A stretch of DNA of 64,000 nucleotides from Lactobacillus colini (lineage in GTDB: Bacteria; Bacillota; Bacilli; Lactobacillales; Lactobacillaceae): positions 1 to 64,000 of the forward strand of contig NZ_JAGGLU010000011.1 of assembly GCF_017874575.1 (NCBI RefSeq). Reading direction: 5' to 3'. Under the pieces are notes generated by a model. That model was not told where the DNA came from, searched no databases, and saw only the letters and a list, made by a program, of their open reading frames with translations. Below, piece by piece: positions 1 through 8,270 of this stretch. A program made the translations under genes and the position numbers. Position 1 is the first letter of the stretch. Each line of letters starts with the position of its first letter.

Positions 1-1437
1 ACTGCCAACATCAAGTTCATAGATGACACTACAAAGAGCACACTGGAAACAAGTAGTAATAGCGGTAAGTTTGGTTCAAAGATTACTTTCAGTAGCAAGA
101 ATGGTGGTAGTGTAGAAGATATAATTAAGTACTACACAGATAAAGGCTACAAGGTGGTTTCTAACAACTTTAAGTCAGGGACTACTTACACTACAGAAGG
201 TAACAACTTTGAAGTCCACTTCGAACATGATACAGAGGAAGTAACAGGAACAGGCACAGAAACAATTACCTATGTTTATGGCAATGGTCCAAAACAAGGC
301 CAAACTGCAGCTGTTACCTACACCAAAACAGTAAACTTCACTGGTACAAAGGATAAGGTGGATGGTAGTGTTACTTGGAATGCTAGTCAAAAATTTGATG
401 CAGTGAAGAGTCCGGATGTGACAGGCTATAAGGCAGATCAAGATAGTATTAGTAGCCAAACGTTGAGTGAACCAGGTAATCTAACATACAAGGTAGTTTA
501 CACAGCAGTTGATCAACCAGCTACAATTAGCTTCATAGATGACACTACTAAGACTACTTTAGAAACAGACAATAATCATGGTGATTATGGTTCAGAGATT
601 ACATTCAGTAGCAAGAATGGCAATAGTGTGGAAGATATAATCAAGTACTACACAGATAAAGGTTACAAGGTGGTCTCTAACAACTATAAGACAGGAACTA
701 CTTATACTACAGAAGGTAATAACTTCGAAGTTCACTTCGCTCATGATACTAAGGCTGCTCATGACAGCAAGGTAGTTACTGAAACTGTTCGCTATGTATA
801 CAGCGATGGAAGCCAAGCACATGAAGATTATGTTGCTCACAAGACCTTCACTAGAGATGGTGTAACTGACTTAGTAACTGGTATTACTACTTGGGGTAAT
901 TGGACTAGTGCACAAGTATTCGACAAGGTAGATAGCCCAGTACTTACTGGTTATACTGCTGATAAGTTACTTGTTGATCCAGTCACAGCTACTGCAGATA
1001 GTTCAGATATTAGCCAGGTAGTTACTTACTCGCCAGTTTCTGAACCAACTCCAGAACCGGGTAAAGATACTAATACTCCAACTCCAACTGTTCCTGAAAC
1101 GCCAACTAAGCCAGAGGAACCACAAAATCCACAAAATCCGCAAGAGCCTCAACAACCAACAACCCCACCTACTACTAAGCCAGGTAAGGAAACTAATACT
1201 GAAAGTGGTAAGATTGTTGAGCCTACAACTACTAAGCAAGTAAAGGCTAACTTCGCTCACAAGACTAGTCCACAACCAACAACTGTGCATAAGCAAAGCA
1301 ACAAGCAGAATCAACTTCCTCAAACCGGAGCTCGTGATTCAGAGCATAATGCATTGTTATTTGGTGGATTAGCACTGTTAGCTCTTGCAGGTTTATTTGG
1401 AATCGAAAGTTCCAAAAACAAAAAGCATAATAAGTAA
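1..1437 (+). CDS. Mucus-binding LPXTG surface protein, 3' part (5' end outside window)
   Basis: The frame is open from base 1, so this is the C-terminal 478 residues of a larger adhesin. Two copies of a pair of modules are visible. A MucBP-like unit (ANIKF/TISFIDDTTK...EGNNFEVHF) is followed by a Mub-B2-like unit (TITYVY/TVRYVY...GYTADK). The two MucBP-like units are nearly identical, a sign of recent duplication. A Pro/Thr-rich wall-spanning stretch follows (PEEPQNPQNPQEP), then the sortase signal LPQTG (about residue 439), a hydrophobic helix and the tail KNKKHNK. The family binds mucin glycans and is anchored to peptidoglycan by sortase A. Total length and signal peptide cannot be judged here. 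A strong terminator follows, so the next gene is transcribed separately. Confidence 0.93.
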   Translation, partial: TANIKFIDDTTKSTLETSSNSGKFGSKITFSSKNGGSVEDIIKYYTDKGYKVVSNNFKSGTTYTTEGNNFEVHFEHDTEEVTGTGTETITYVYGNGPKQGQTAAVTYTKTVNFTGTKDKVDGSVTWNASQKFDAVKSPDVTGYKADQDSISSQTLSEPGNLTYKVVYTAVDQPATISFIDDTTKTTLETDNNHGDYGSEITFSSKNGNSVEDIIKYYTDKGYKVVSNNYKTGTTYTTEGNNFEVHFAHDTKAAHDSKVVTETVRYVYSDGSQAHEDYVAHKTFTRDGVTDLVTGITTWGNWTSAQVFDKVDSPVLTGYTADKLLVDPVTATADSSDISQVVTYSPVSEPTPEPGKDTNTPTPTVPETPTKPEEPQNPQNPQEPQQPTTPPTTKPGKETNTESGKIVEPTTTKQVKANFAHKTSPQPTTVHKQSNKQNQLPQTGARDSEHNALLFGGLALLALAGLFGIESSKNKKHNK

Positions 1438-1452
1438 CTATTACTTAAGCTT

Positions 1453-1490
1453 AAATACACTTAAAGTCGATAGCTTTAAGTGTATTTTTA
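1453..1490 (+). terminator. Rho-independent terminator after the Mub-like gene
   Basis: A 14-bp perfect stem (1453-1466 with 1474-1487) with a 7-base loop runs into a T-rich tail just after the stop codon at 1437. Confidence 0.9.
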
Positions 1491-1622
1491 TTCCGGATAA
1501 TTTACATTGAAATGTGTATTTTATTTGTGTAAAATTTTTATAAAATATAGTTTTTAATAAAAGTTAAATTCATGCTGCTCTTAGTAGGTGTGTTATCTAA
1601 TTAATTAAAATAAAATATTTGA

Positions 1623-1654
1623 TTGAGCATAATTTAAGTGTAGAATTATACACT
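1623..1654 (+). promoter_or_regulatory. Candidate promoter with overlapping inverted repeat, upstream of the repeat adhesin
   Basis: TTGAGC (1623-1628), a 17-base spacer and TTATAC (1646-1651) form a plausible sigma-A promoter 63 bases upstream of the adhesin start. The inverted repeat AGTGTA-N6-TACACT (1637-1654) covers the -10 hexamer and could be an operator. Both are read from sequence only. Confidence 0.4.
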
Positions 1655-1714
1655 GTAATAACATGCATAATTTAATTTTTAAAATCTTAAATAACTTATG
1701 AAAGGCTATGTAAA

Positions 1715-4700
1715 ATGAGATTATCAAAGAATAATATTAAAGAGCGTCAAAGAAAAACAGCACAAATAGGTGAGCAACATTTTGGCTTACGGAAATTGTC
1801 GATTGGTGTTGCTTCTGTGTTGTTGTCTACCTCTTTATACTTTGGGGTATCAACTAATGTAGCAAATGCTGCTACTAATGATTCAGAAGCTGGTACTCAA
1901 ACGGCAACTACTACAAATACTCAAAGCCAGTCAACTGCAGATGCTGCAACTAACCAAGATGCAGTATCAACTACTTCAAGCACTGCTTCCAATACAGATA
2001 ATACTTCTGAAAAGTCTGCTCAAACTACTCAAGCTGTATCAACTACCACAGCCGAGAATAGTCAAGATAGTGTTAAAGATTCTCAGACTGCAACCACTGC
2101 CGCAACTAATAAACAAACTTCTACTAAAGATAGTACCCCAGTTGCTACAACTAGTTCTCTAGCTACTACTTCTACTGATTCAACTGCTAATAGTGCAACT
2201 ACTAATATCAGTAAGACACCAACTACTTCAAGCAATGAATCTACTAATGTAAGTGCTTATAAGGAAGTAGCAATTAATCTTGATGATTTAAAGAAGATGT
2301 CTGGCAGTGATTTAGCTAAATATGTATTTACTTCTTTAGCAGCTACTTCAACTCAAGACCAACCTGCAATGACTAAGGGTACTCAAAGCTTCACTGGAAA
2401 AATCAATGTAGGCCGTACCGGTGCAAGTGCCGGAAGTACTAATGTTACTTTTAATGGTAATACAGCTTATAGTGACAACACTTCAATAGAGATTAACCGA
2501 ACTAATGATTCAAATAACAGCGAATATACTATGAGTAAAGCTGATGCAGATTCGACTAGCCCAGTTATCATTCGCGTTAGAACTGCAATCATTACAACTG
2601 GTACTAAGAATATCTCATTACCAGAGTTTTATTTTGATTATCGTAGTTCGAATATTACTGATAATGGTAAGTTCTATCCACAAAGTGAAATTAAGAATGC
2701 AGTCTTTGGACCAGATAAGACAGTATATTTTGCTCAAGTAAAAAATGAAAATCCATTTAATAAAAATTCCAACTTCTTTATTGAGCAAGATAGAGTAAGT
2801 GTAGATCCAAGTCAAAATTCTCAAGATTATTTCTACTATATTGCATCATGGACATTTGATAATGCTAACCACGCCAATGAAACATTAATTGCTATTGGTG
2901 CTGTTCCTAAGCTAGCAGATGATGCAAATAGCTATGTCTTTAGAAAAGGTGATACCGATCTTCCTTCAATTAGTGATATGATCACCAATGAGGACGAGAT
3001 TGTAGGTAATAATAATTTAACTAATAAGCCTACCCTAAGCTTCAATAACTTTGATACCACTACTCCTGGTAATAGGACAGGACAGGTCGTTGTTACTTAT
3101 CCTAAGTTTACTGATGATGTAGACTTAACCGGTTATGTTGATACTACAGGTTCTAACTTTACTATTAATGACCAGGCTTATACTAGCCAAAACGTTACGA
3201 CTAAAGCGGTAGACTTTACTTATCAAGTCGTTAATGCAGATTATTTACAAAAGGCTTACGATAATGCTAATAAGATCTTGAATAATCTGAACTATACTCA
3301 AGCTGATGCAGATAAGCAAACTGCCCTCACGCAACAGATAGCAGAAGCTAAAAGTATTATTGATAATCACAAGTCTACACAAGATCAAGTTTATACAGCG
3401 TTAAATAATTTGAAGGCTGCTGTAGCTGATCTAAATGGCTTTAATAATTTAAGCAGCTTGAATGACAAGCAAAAATCATCCCTAGAAGAGCAATTTAAGA
3501 ATGTCGATTTAACTGCAGATACTTTGAATCAAGATGTAACTGATATAGCAAATACTGCCGATGCTCTTAATACTGCTATGAGCAACTTGAATACTTCAGT
3601 AAGTGACTATGACACAACTAAGTCAAGTGTAAACTATACTAATGCCGATGCGGATAAGCAAACAGCTTATGATAATGCAGTAGCAGCAGCGCAAGCTATT
3701 TTAGCTAAGGATGGAGATAATGCGGACAGTAGTGCAGTTCAAGCAGCGCAAAAAGCAGTAGAAGATGCGAAAGCAGCCCTAAACGGAAAGGCCAACTTAG
3801 ATAAATCTAAGCAAGCAGCCAAAGATGCAATAGATAAGTTAGCTAACTTGAACGATGCCCAAAAGCAAGCAGCTAAAGATGCAGTAGATAATGCAACAAC
3901 ACCGGATGCAGTAACTACAGCCCAAACTACCGCTAAGACTCTAGATGATGACATGGGTGACTTGAATACTTCAGTAAGTGACTATGACACAACTAAGTCA
4001 AGTTTGAACTATACTAATGCCGATGCGGATAAGCAAAAGGCTTATGATGATGCAGTAGCAGCAGCGCAAGCTATTTTAGCTAAGGTTGGAGATAATGCGG
4101 ACAGTAGTGCAGTTCAAGCAGCTAAAAAAGCAGTAGAAGATGCGAAAGCAGCCCTGAACGGAAATGCCAACTTAGAAAAAGCAAAGCAAGCAGCCAAAGA
4201 TGCGATAGATGCTTTGACTAACTTGAACGATGCTCAAAAGACAGCAGCTAAGGAAGCAGTAGAAAAGGCAACTGATCCAGCAGGAGTAACTACAGCCCAA
4301 AATACAGCCACAAATTTAAATGGCAACATGGGCGATTTAAATAGTTCAGTAGGTGACTATGACACAACTGAGAAAAGCGTGAACTATACTAATGCCGATG
4401 CGGATAAGCAAAAGGCTTATGATGATGCAGTAGCAGCAGCTAAAGCTATTTTAGCTAAGGATGGAGATAATGCGGACAGTAGTGTAGTTCAAGCAGCGCA
4501 AAAAGCAGTAGAAGATGCGAAAGCAGCCCTGAACGGAAATGCCAACTTAGAAAAAGCAAAGCAAGCAGCCAAAGATGCAATAGATAAGTTAGCTAACTTG
4601 AACGATGCCCAAAAGCAAGCAGCTAAAGATGCAGTAGATAATGCAACTGATCCAACAGGTGTAGATAATGCTAAGAATAATGCAACAAACTTAGATGGTT

Positions 4701-7132
4701 CAATGGGTAATTTGAAGTCTGAAGCAGAAAAATCTGATGATGTTAAGAAGGACTTGAACTACACTAATGCAAGTCAAGCAGCTAAAGATGCTTACGACAA
4801 TGCTTTAAGTGCTGCAGAAAAGATCATTGCTCAAAATGGTTCAAATTCAGATGATGAAGCAGTTCAAGAAGCATTAACAAACTTGCAAAAGGCTAAAGAA
4901 GGCTTAGATGGAAATGCCAACTTAGATAAGTCTAAGCAAGCAGCCAAAGATGCGATAGACAAGTTAGCTAACTTGAACGATGCTCAAAAACAAGCAGCCA
5001 AGGCAGCAGTAGCAGCAGCTAAGAATCCAACAGATGTAGATAGTGCAAAAACTACTGCAACAAGCTTAGATAAATCAATGGGTGATTTGAAGTCTGAAGC
5101 AGATAAGTCTAATGATGTTAAGAAGGACTTGAATTACACTAACGCAAGTCAAGCTGCTAAAGATGATTATGATAAAGCATTAAGTGCTGCAGAAAACATC
5201 ATTAATCAAAATGGTCCAGATTCAGATGATCCAGCAGTTCAAGAAGCATTAACAAACTTGCAAAAAGCTAAAAATGCGTTAGATGGAAATGCCAACTTAG
5301 ATAAATCAAAGGAAGCAGCTAAAGCCGCAATAGATGCTTTAACTAATTTGAACGATGCTCAAAAGACAGCAGCCAAGGCAGCAGTAGCAGCAGCTAAGAA
5401 TCCAACAGATGTAGATAGCGCAAAAACTACTGCAACAAATCTAGATAAATCAATGGGTGATTTGAAGTCTGAAGCAGATAAGTCTAGTGATGTTAAGAAG
5501 GACTTGAACTATACTAACGCAAGTCAAACTGCTAAGGACGCATATGATAAGGCAGTCAAGAACGCACAAGACGTAATCGCTAAGCAAGGACCAAACGCAG
5601 AAGATCCAGCAGTTCAAGCCGCAATAGACGATTTGAAGCTAGCTGAAGCAGGTTTAAATGGAATCAAGAACTTAGCAGATTCAAAGGCAGCAGTTAAGCA
5701 AGCCATTGATAACTTGGCTAACTTGAATGACGCTCAAAAGGCAGCCGCTAAGGCAGCAGTAGACTCCGCAGCAACACCAGATGCAGTAACAAGTGCCCAG
5801 AATACTGCTAATACTTTGAACGGAACTATGGGAGACTTAATCGTTGCCGAAGATGGCACAAGTGCAGTGAAGACAAGCTTGAACTACACTAACGCAAGTC
5901 AAACTGCTAAGGACGCATATGATAAGGCAGTCAAGAACGCGCAAGAAGTAATAGCCAAGCAAGGACCAAACGCAGAAGATCCAGCAGTTCAAGCCGCAAT
6001 AGACGATTTGAAGCTAGCTGAAGCAGGTTTAAATGGAATCAAGAACTTAGCAGATTCAAAGGCAGCAGTTAAGCAAGCCATTGATAACTTAGCTAACTTG
6101 AATGACGCCCAAAAGGCAGCAGCCAAGGCAGCAGTAGACTCCGCAACCACACCAGATGCAGTAACAAGTGCCCAGAATACTGCTAATACTTTGAACGGAA
6201 CTATGGGAGACTTAATCGTTGCCGAAGATGGCACAAGTGCAGTGAAGACAAGCTTGAACTACACTAACGCAAGTCAAGCAGCCAAGGATGCATATGATAA
6301 GGCAGTTAAGAACGCACAAGAAGTAATCGCTAAGCAAGGACCAGATGCTAAGAACCCAGCTGTCTTAGCTGCGATCGAAGCTTTGAAGTTAGCGGCAAGT
6401 AAGTTAGATGGTAACAAGAACTTAGATGATGCTAAGGCAGTAGCTAACTTGGCAATTGATAAGTTGGAATACTTAAATGACGCCCAAAAGCAAGCCGCTA
6501 AGTCCGCAATTAATTCTGCTGCAGACCCTACAACTCTTGCTCAAGCTCGTCTTACTGCTAACAATTTGAATGCCGTAATGGGCAGCTTGATCCAACTAGT
6601 TAATAATGTAAAAGATGACTTCTCATTAGTGAAGTACCAATATGCTACAGGCACTAAGCAAGTTGACTTCGATACTGCATTTAAGGGAGCACAAGCAATT
6701 ATTGCTAAGGAAGGTCTAAATGTAACCCAAGAAGCAGTTCAAAAAGCTCTTGAGGCCTTGAAGCAAGCAGATGAAGCACTAGATGGCGTAGAACCAGCTC
6801 CAGTTGTGGAAGATACGACTAATAATGTTCAACAACCAACTGAAACTCCTTCTACTACTGAACCAGCTTCAGCTAATAAACCTGAAAAAGTAGTTAAGCC
6901 AGCTAAGAAGCAAACAAGTGTCCACAAGCCAGTTGCTACTAAGACTATTAAGCAAGCAACTCCTTCTGCTGCCAAGCAGTCAGCTAATAAAGCCGTGCCA
7001 ACTGCTAAGAAGTTGCCACAAACTGGCGAAGCTAATGACCAAAAACTATCCCTATTAGGCTTAGGTTTAGCCGTTGTTTCATTAGCAGGTCTAGCAGGAC
7101 TTGAATTATTGAAACGTAAGAAAGATAGATAG
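1715..7132 (+). CDS. Large repeat-containing LPXTG adhesin (1805 aa)
   Basis: This is a secreted, sortase-anchored surface protein. A long YSIRK/GS-type signal peptide is present (FGLRKLSIGVASVLLSTSL, about residues 23-41; likely cleavage near residue 53). A Ser/Thr/Asn/Gln-rich linker runs to about residue 185. A non-repetitive, probably ligand-binding beta-rich region occupies about 220-510. A divergent alpha-helical unit begins near 526. Eight units of exactly 125 residues (640-1639), each opening with NYTNA, are followed by a truncated ninth. The units resemble FIVAR/albumin-binding-like helical bundles (NLNDAQKQAAKDAV). A Lys/Pro-rich wall region, LPQTG (1767-1771), a membrane helix and the tail KRKKDR close the protein. 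The start is supported by AAAGG at 1701-1705. The ligand is unknown. Repeat number probably varies between strains. Confidence 0.93.
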   Translation: MRLSKNNIKERQRKTAQIGEQHFGLRKLSIGVASVLLSTSLYFGVSTNVANAATNDSEAGTQTATTTNTQSQSTADAATNQDAVSTTSSTASNTDNTSEKSAQTTQAVSTTTAENSQDSVKDSQTATTAATNKQTSTKDSTPVATTSSLATTSTDSTANSATTNISKTPTTSSNESTNVSAYKEVAINLDDLKKMSGSDLAKYVFTSLAATSTQDQPAMTKGTQSFTGKINVGRTGASAGSTNVTFNGNTAYSDNTSIEINRTNDSNNSEYTMSKADADSTSPVIIRVRTAIITTGTKNISLPEFYFDYRSSNITDNGKFYPQSEIKNAVFGPDKTVYFAQVKNENPFNKNSNFFIEQDRVSVDPSQNSQDYFYYIASWTFDNANHANETLIAIGAVPKLADDANSYVFRKGDTDLPSISDMITNEDEIVGNNNLTNKPTLSFNNFDTTTPGNRTGQVVVTYPKFTDDVDLTGYVDTTGSNFTINDQAYTSQNVTTKAVDFTYQVVNADYLQKAYDNANKILNNLNYTQADADKQTALTQQIAEAKSIIDNHKSTQDQVYTALNNLKAAVADLNGFNNLSSLNDKQKSSLEEQFKNVDLTADTLNQDVTDIANTADALNTAMSNLNTSVSDYDTTKSSVNYTNADADKQTAYDNAVAAAQAILAKDGDNADSSAVQAAQKAVEDAKAALNGKANLDKSKQAAKDAIDKLANLNDAQKQAAKDAVDNATTPDAVTTAQTTAKTLDDDMGDLNTSVSDYDTTKSSLNYTNADADKQKAYDDAVAAAQAILAKVGDNADSSAVQAAKKAVEDAKAALNGNANLEKAKQAAKDAIDALTNLNDAQKTAAKEAVEKATDPAGVTTAQNTATNLNGNMGDLNSSVGDYDTTEKSVNYTNADADKQKAYDDAVAAAKAILAKDGDNADSSVVQAAQKAVEDAKAALNGNANLEKAKQAAKDAIDKLANLNDAQKQAAKDAVDNATDPTGVDNAKNNATNLDGSMGNLKSEAEKSDDVKKDLNYTNASQAAKDAYDNALSAAEKIIAQNGSNSDDEAVQEALTNLQKAKEGLDGNANLDKSKQAAKDAIDKLANLNDAQKQAAKAAVAAAKNPTDVDSAKTTATSLDKSMGDLKSEADKSNDVKKDLNYTNASQAAKDDYDKALSAAENIINQNGPDSDDPAVQEALTNLQKAKNALDGNANLDKSKEAAKAAIDALTNLNDAQKTAAKAAVAAAKNPTDVDSAKTTATNLDKSMGDLKSEADKSSDVKKDLNYTNASQTAKDAYDKAVKNAQDVIAKQGPNAEDPAVQAAIDDLKLAEAGLNGIKNLADSKAAVKQAIDNLANLNDAQKAAAKAAVDSAATPDAVTSAQNTANTLNGTMGDLIVAEDGTSAVKTSLNYTNASQTAKDAYDKAVKNAQEVIAKQGPNAEDPAVQAAIDDLKLAEAGLNGIKNLADSKAAVKQAIDNLANLNDAQKAAAKAAVDSATTPDAVTSAQNTANTLNGTMGDLIVAEDGTSAVKTSLNYTNASQAAKDAYDKAVKNAQEVIAKQGPDAKNPAVLAAIEALKLAASKLDGNKNLDDAKAVANLAIDKLEYLNDAQKQAAKSAINSAADPTTLAQARLTANNLNAVMGSLIQLVNNVKDDFSLVKYQYATGTKQVDFDTAFKGAQAIIAKEGLNVTQEAVQKALEALKQADEALDGVEPAPVVEDTTNNVQQPTETPSTTEPASANKPEKVVKPAKKQTSVHKPVATKTIKQATPSAAKQSANKAVPTAKKLPQTGEANDQKLSLLGLGLAVVSLAGLAGLELLKRKKDR
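3632..6631 (+). repeat. Eight in-frame tandem repeats of 375 bp inside the adhesin gene
   Basis: The AACTAYACTAA-type unit opening recurs at 3632, 4007, 4382, 4757, 5132 (AATTACAC variant), 5507, 5882 and 6257, always exactly 375 bases apart. A degenerate ninth unit starts at 6632. Units starting at 5507 and 5882 are almost identical at nucleotide level, whereas 3632-4756 form a separate sequence subgroup (NADADKQ type). A shorter, divergent unit begins at 3290. Confidence 0.9.
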
Positions 7133-7147
7133 TTTTAATCTAATATA

Positions 7148-7203
7148 AAAAAAGTACCTCTAATTATTAGACAATTGCCTAATGATTATAAGGTACTTTT
7201 TTA
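7148..7203 (+). terminator. Terminator of the repeat adhesin
   Basis: AAAAGTACCT (7150-7159) pairs with AGGTACTTTT (7191-7200). The pairing continues through an inner imperfect stem and ends in a run of T. It lies 13 bases after the stop codon. Confidence 0.9.
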
Positions 7204-7218
7204 GTTTATTGCTTATTA

Positions 7219-7269
7219 AAAAGGCAAGTCTAAGAGTGCAGATAGACAAAGCATCCCAGACTTGCCTTT
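7219..7269. terminator. Hairpin, best read as a minus-strand terminator
   Basis: AAAGGCAAGTCT (7219-7230) pairs perfectly with AGACTTGCCTTT (7258-7269). On the minus strand the stem is followed by TTTTTAATAAG, so it would end leftward transcription. On the plus strand it lies directly upstream of the candidate toxin -10 box. Confidence 0.55.
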
Positions 7270-7271
7270 GT

Positions 7272-7277
7272 TATAAT
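7272..7277 (+). promoter_or_regulatory. Candidate -10 box (TATAAT) for the small membrane peptide mRNA
   Basis: A consensus TATAAT sits about 120 bases upstream of the 44-aa peptide. The -35 region is poor, so the promoter call is tentative. Confidence 0.4.
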
Positions 7278-7396
7278 ACTATTAGCAGAATAGAAAAGTT
7301 GAAATTACGGTGGTATCTTTTTTCAAAAGGAGATGATGCTTATGGTGTAAATACCCATAAATCAGATTCTGACGGAAAGGAGGTACACTTGCCTTG

Positions 7397-7531
7397 ATGA
7401 ATTTCATGCTCAAGTTTACTGGTTTATTAATCATTCAAGTAGTCCTTTTGACTATCTTGATAATTGAATTAACTAAATTGGTAAGAGCTTCTAAGAAATT
7501 CATCAGAGAAATTCGCTTTAAGCGAAAATAA
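7397..7531 (+). CDS. Small hydrophobic peptide (44 aa), candidate type I toxin
   Basis: The peptide reads MNFMLKFTGLLIIQVV, continues as one membrane helix to about residue 23, and ends in a strongly basic tail (KKFIREIRFKRK). AAAGGAGG at 7376-7383 precedes it; initiation could also use the adjacent TTG at 7394. Single-helix peptides with charged tails, encoded opposite a small RNA, are typical of type I toxins (Fst/Ldr, TxpA/BsrG and holin-like toxin families). I do not recognise this peptide as a named member. The long 5' leader and the convergent RNA gene overlapping the 3' end support the idea. The alternative is a small membrane regulator unrelated to toxicity. Confidence 0.6.
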   Translation: MNFMLKFTGLLIIQVVLLTILIIELTKLVRASKKFIREIRFKRK

Positions 7532-7667
7532 AAAAGCAAGTGAAGCCGTGATACAATTTTTGGCATAGTTGTTAACGGCTCATTTGCTACTACAATTGAT
7601 ACCACCGTTCTTGAAACGGCTCTAATCTGCTAAGACGTTGTTGGAGCAAAGTCTTAGCAGATTTTTA
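7528..7667 (-). ncRNA. Candidate antisense (antitoxin) RNA overlapping the toxin mRNA 3' end
   Basis: On the minus strand, TTGAAT (7700-7695), a 16-base spacer and TATAAT (7678-7673) form a good promoter. The RNA would start near 7666 and run through a 13-bp hairpin (7651-7663 with 7624-7636). A second small hairpin follows at 7604-7620. It would end at a terminator stem (7588-7575 with 7549-7535) followed by TTTTTT next to the toxin stop codon. Length would be about 140 nt, fully complementary to the 3' untranslated region of the toxin mRNA. The geometry matches TxpA/RatA and BsrG/SR4. Expression is not shown by sequence alone. Confidence 0.5.
7624..7667 (+). terminator. Probable terminator of the toxin mRNA
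   Basis: A 13-bp perfect stem (7624-7636 with 7651-7663), a 14-base loop and a T-run. On the opposite strand the same hairpin would form the 5' end of the antisense RNA. Confidence 0.7.
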
Positions 7668-7769
7668 GGTATATTATACAATCTTTATGACTTAATTCAA
7701 TAAGTATGATTATCGATATTTCATAGGCATCAAAAAAGAAAATATGAAAGTATCAAACATGGCAACGTA

Positions 7770-8168
7770 TTAGAATTTGCCATCTGTGCGATCTTCTATA
7801 TAATTATCTGGCATCTGATCAATTAAACCAAATATATTGCCTACTGGATCAGCGACATAGGCCATTGTGAATCCTGTATCGGTTGAAAATTTAGGCATTA
7901 ATAATTTTCCGCCATGCTTGATAAATGTGTTAATCGTTTCTTCTAGATCATCCACATAAATATCTAAGGCAATCCACTCTTGCTTATCCTTAGTAAATGG
8001 ATCACCGACAGCCCCAAATAGACTATCCTTACCTGTAATAATACCATGATATTCCATTGAACCATCTTTAGGAAGAACTTTCCAACCAAAAGCGTCGGAA
8101 TAGAGCATACCTAATTCCTTTGAATTACGGTGAATAATTTCCCATGATATAACTTGTCCATTATGCAT
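7770..8168 (-). CDS. VOC-family (glyoxalase/bleomycin-resistance fold) protein
   Basis: The 132-aa protein has a single vicinal-oxygen-chelate fold. It carries the typical N-terminal SWEIIHRN and AFGWKV stretches and the C-terminal YVADPVGNIFGLIDQ strand with its metal-site Glu position replaced (IFGLI). The family covers glyoxalases, dioxygenases and antibiotic-binding proteins, and the substrate cannot be inferred. I start at the ATG whose complement is 8166-8168 because AGGAGG (8178-8183) lies nine bases upstream; the longer frame has no ribosome-binding site. It is divergent from a broken HTH regulator that may once have controlled it. Confidence 0.8.
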   Translation of the reverse strand: MHNGQVISWEIIHRNSKELGMLYSDAFGWKVLPKDGSMEYHGIITGKDSLFGAVGDPFTKDKQEWIALDIYVDDLEETINTFIKHGGKLLMPKFSTDTGFTMAYVADPVGNIFGLIDQMPDNYIEDRTDGKF

Positions 8169-8270
8169 AAATTGTTGCCTCCTTATTTGAAACACAGATA
8201 TATTATAAAGAGAAAAGGTGACATTTTAAGTCACTATTACTATATTTTTATAATTAAGAGGAAAATAAAT

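Noticed and set aside
1003..1323. Minus-strand 106-codon ORF under the Pro-rich region of the Mub-like gene
   Set aside because: It is the antisense of a low-complexity Pro/Thr/Glu stretch, with Trp/Leu-rich nonsense composition and no start signals.
3739..3954. Minus-strand ORFs inside the adhesin repeats (also 5989-6234)
   Set aside because: They are shadows of a repetitive Ala/Asp/Lys coding sequence, without ribosome-binding sites, and repeat along with the units.
7307..7317. ACGGTGGTATC resembling a T-box motif (GGTGGTACC)
   Set aside because: No Stem I, specifier loop or amino-acid gene follows, and the sequence pairs with 7598-7608 instead.
7182..7397. 71-codon plus-strand ORF (MIIRYFFSLLLIKK...)
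   Set aside because: It starts inside the adhesin terminator, crosses the hairpin and toxin leader, has no ribosome-binding site, and ends within the ribosome-binding and start region of the better-supported 44-aa peptide.
7397..7667. Fst/par-type toxin-antitoxin arrangement
   Set aside because: Fst loci use direct repeats read from opposite strands so the two RNAs pair there. The repeat here is inverted on the plus strand, so it would pair within one mRNA; the 3'-overlap (TxpA/BsrG) type fits better.
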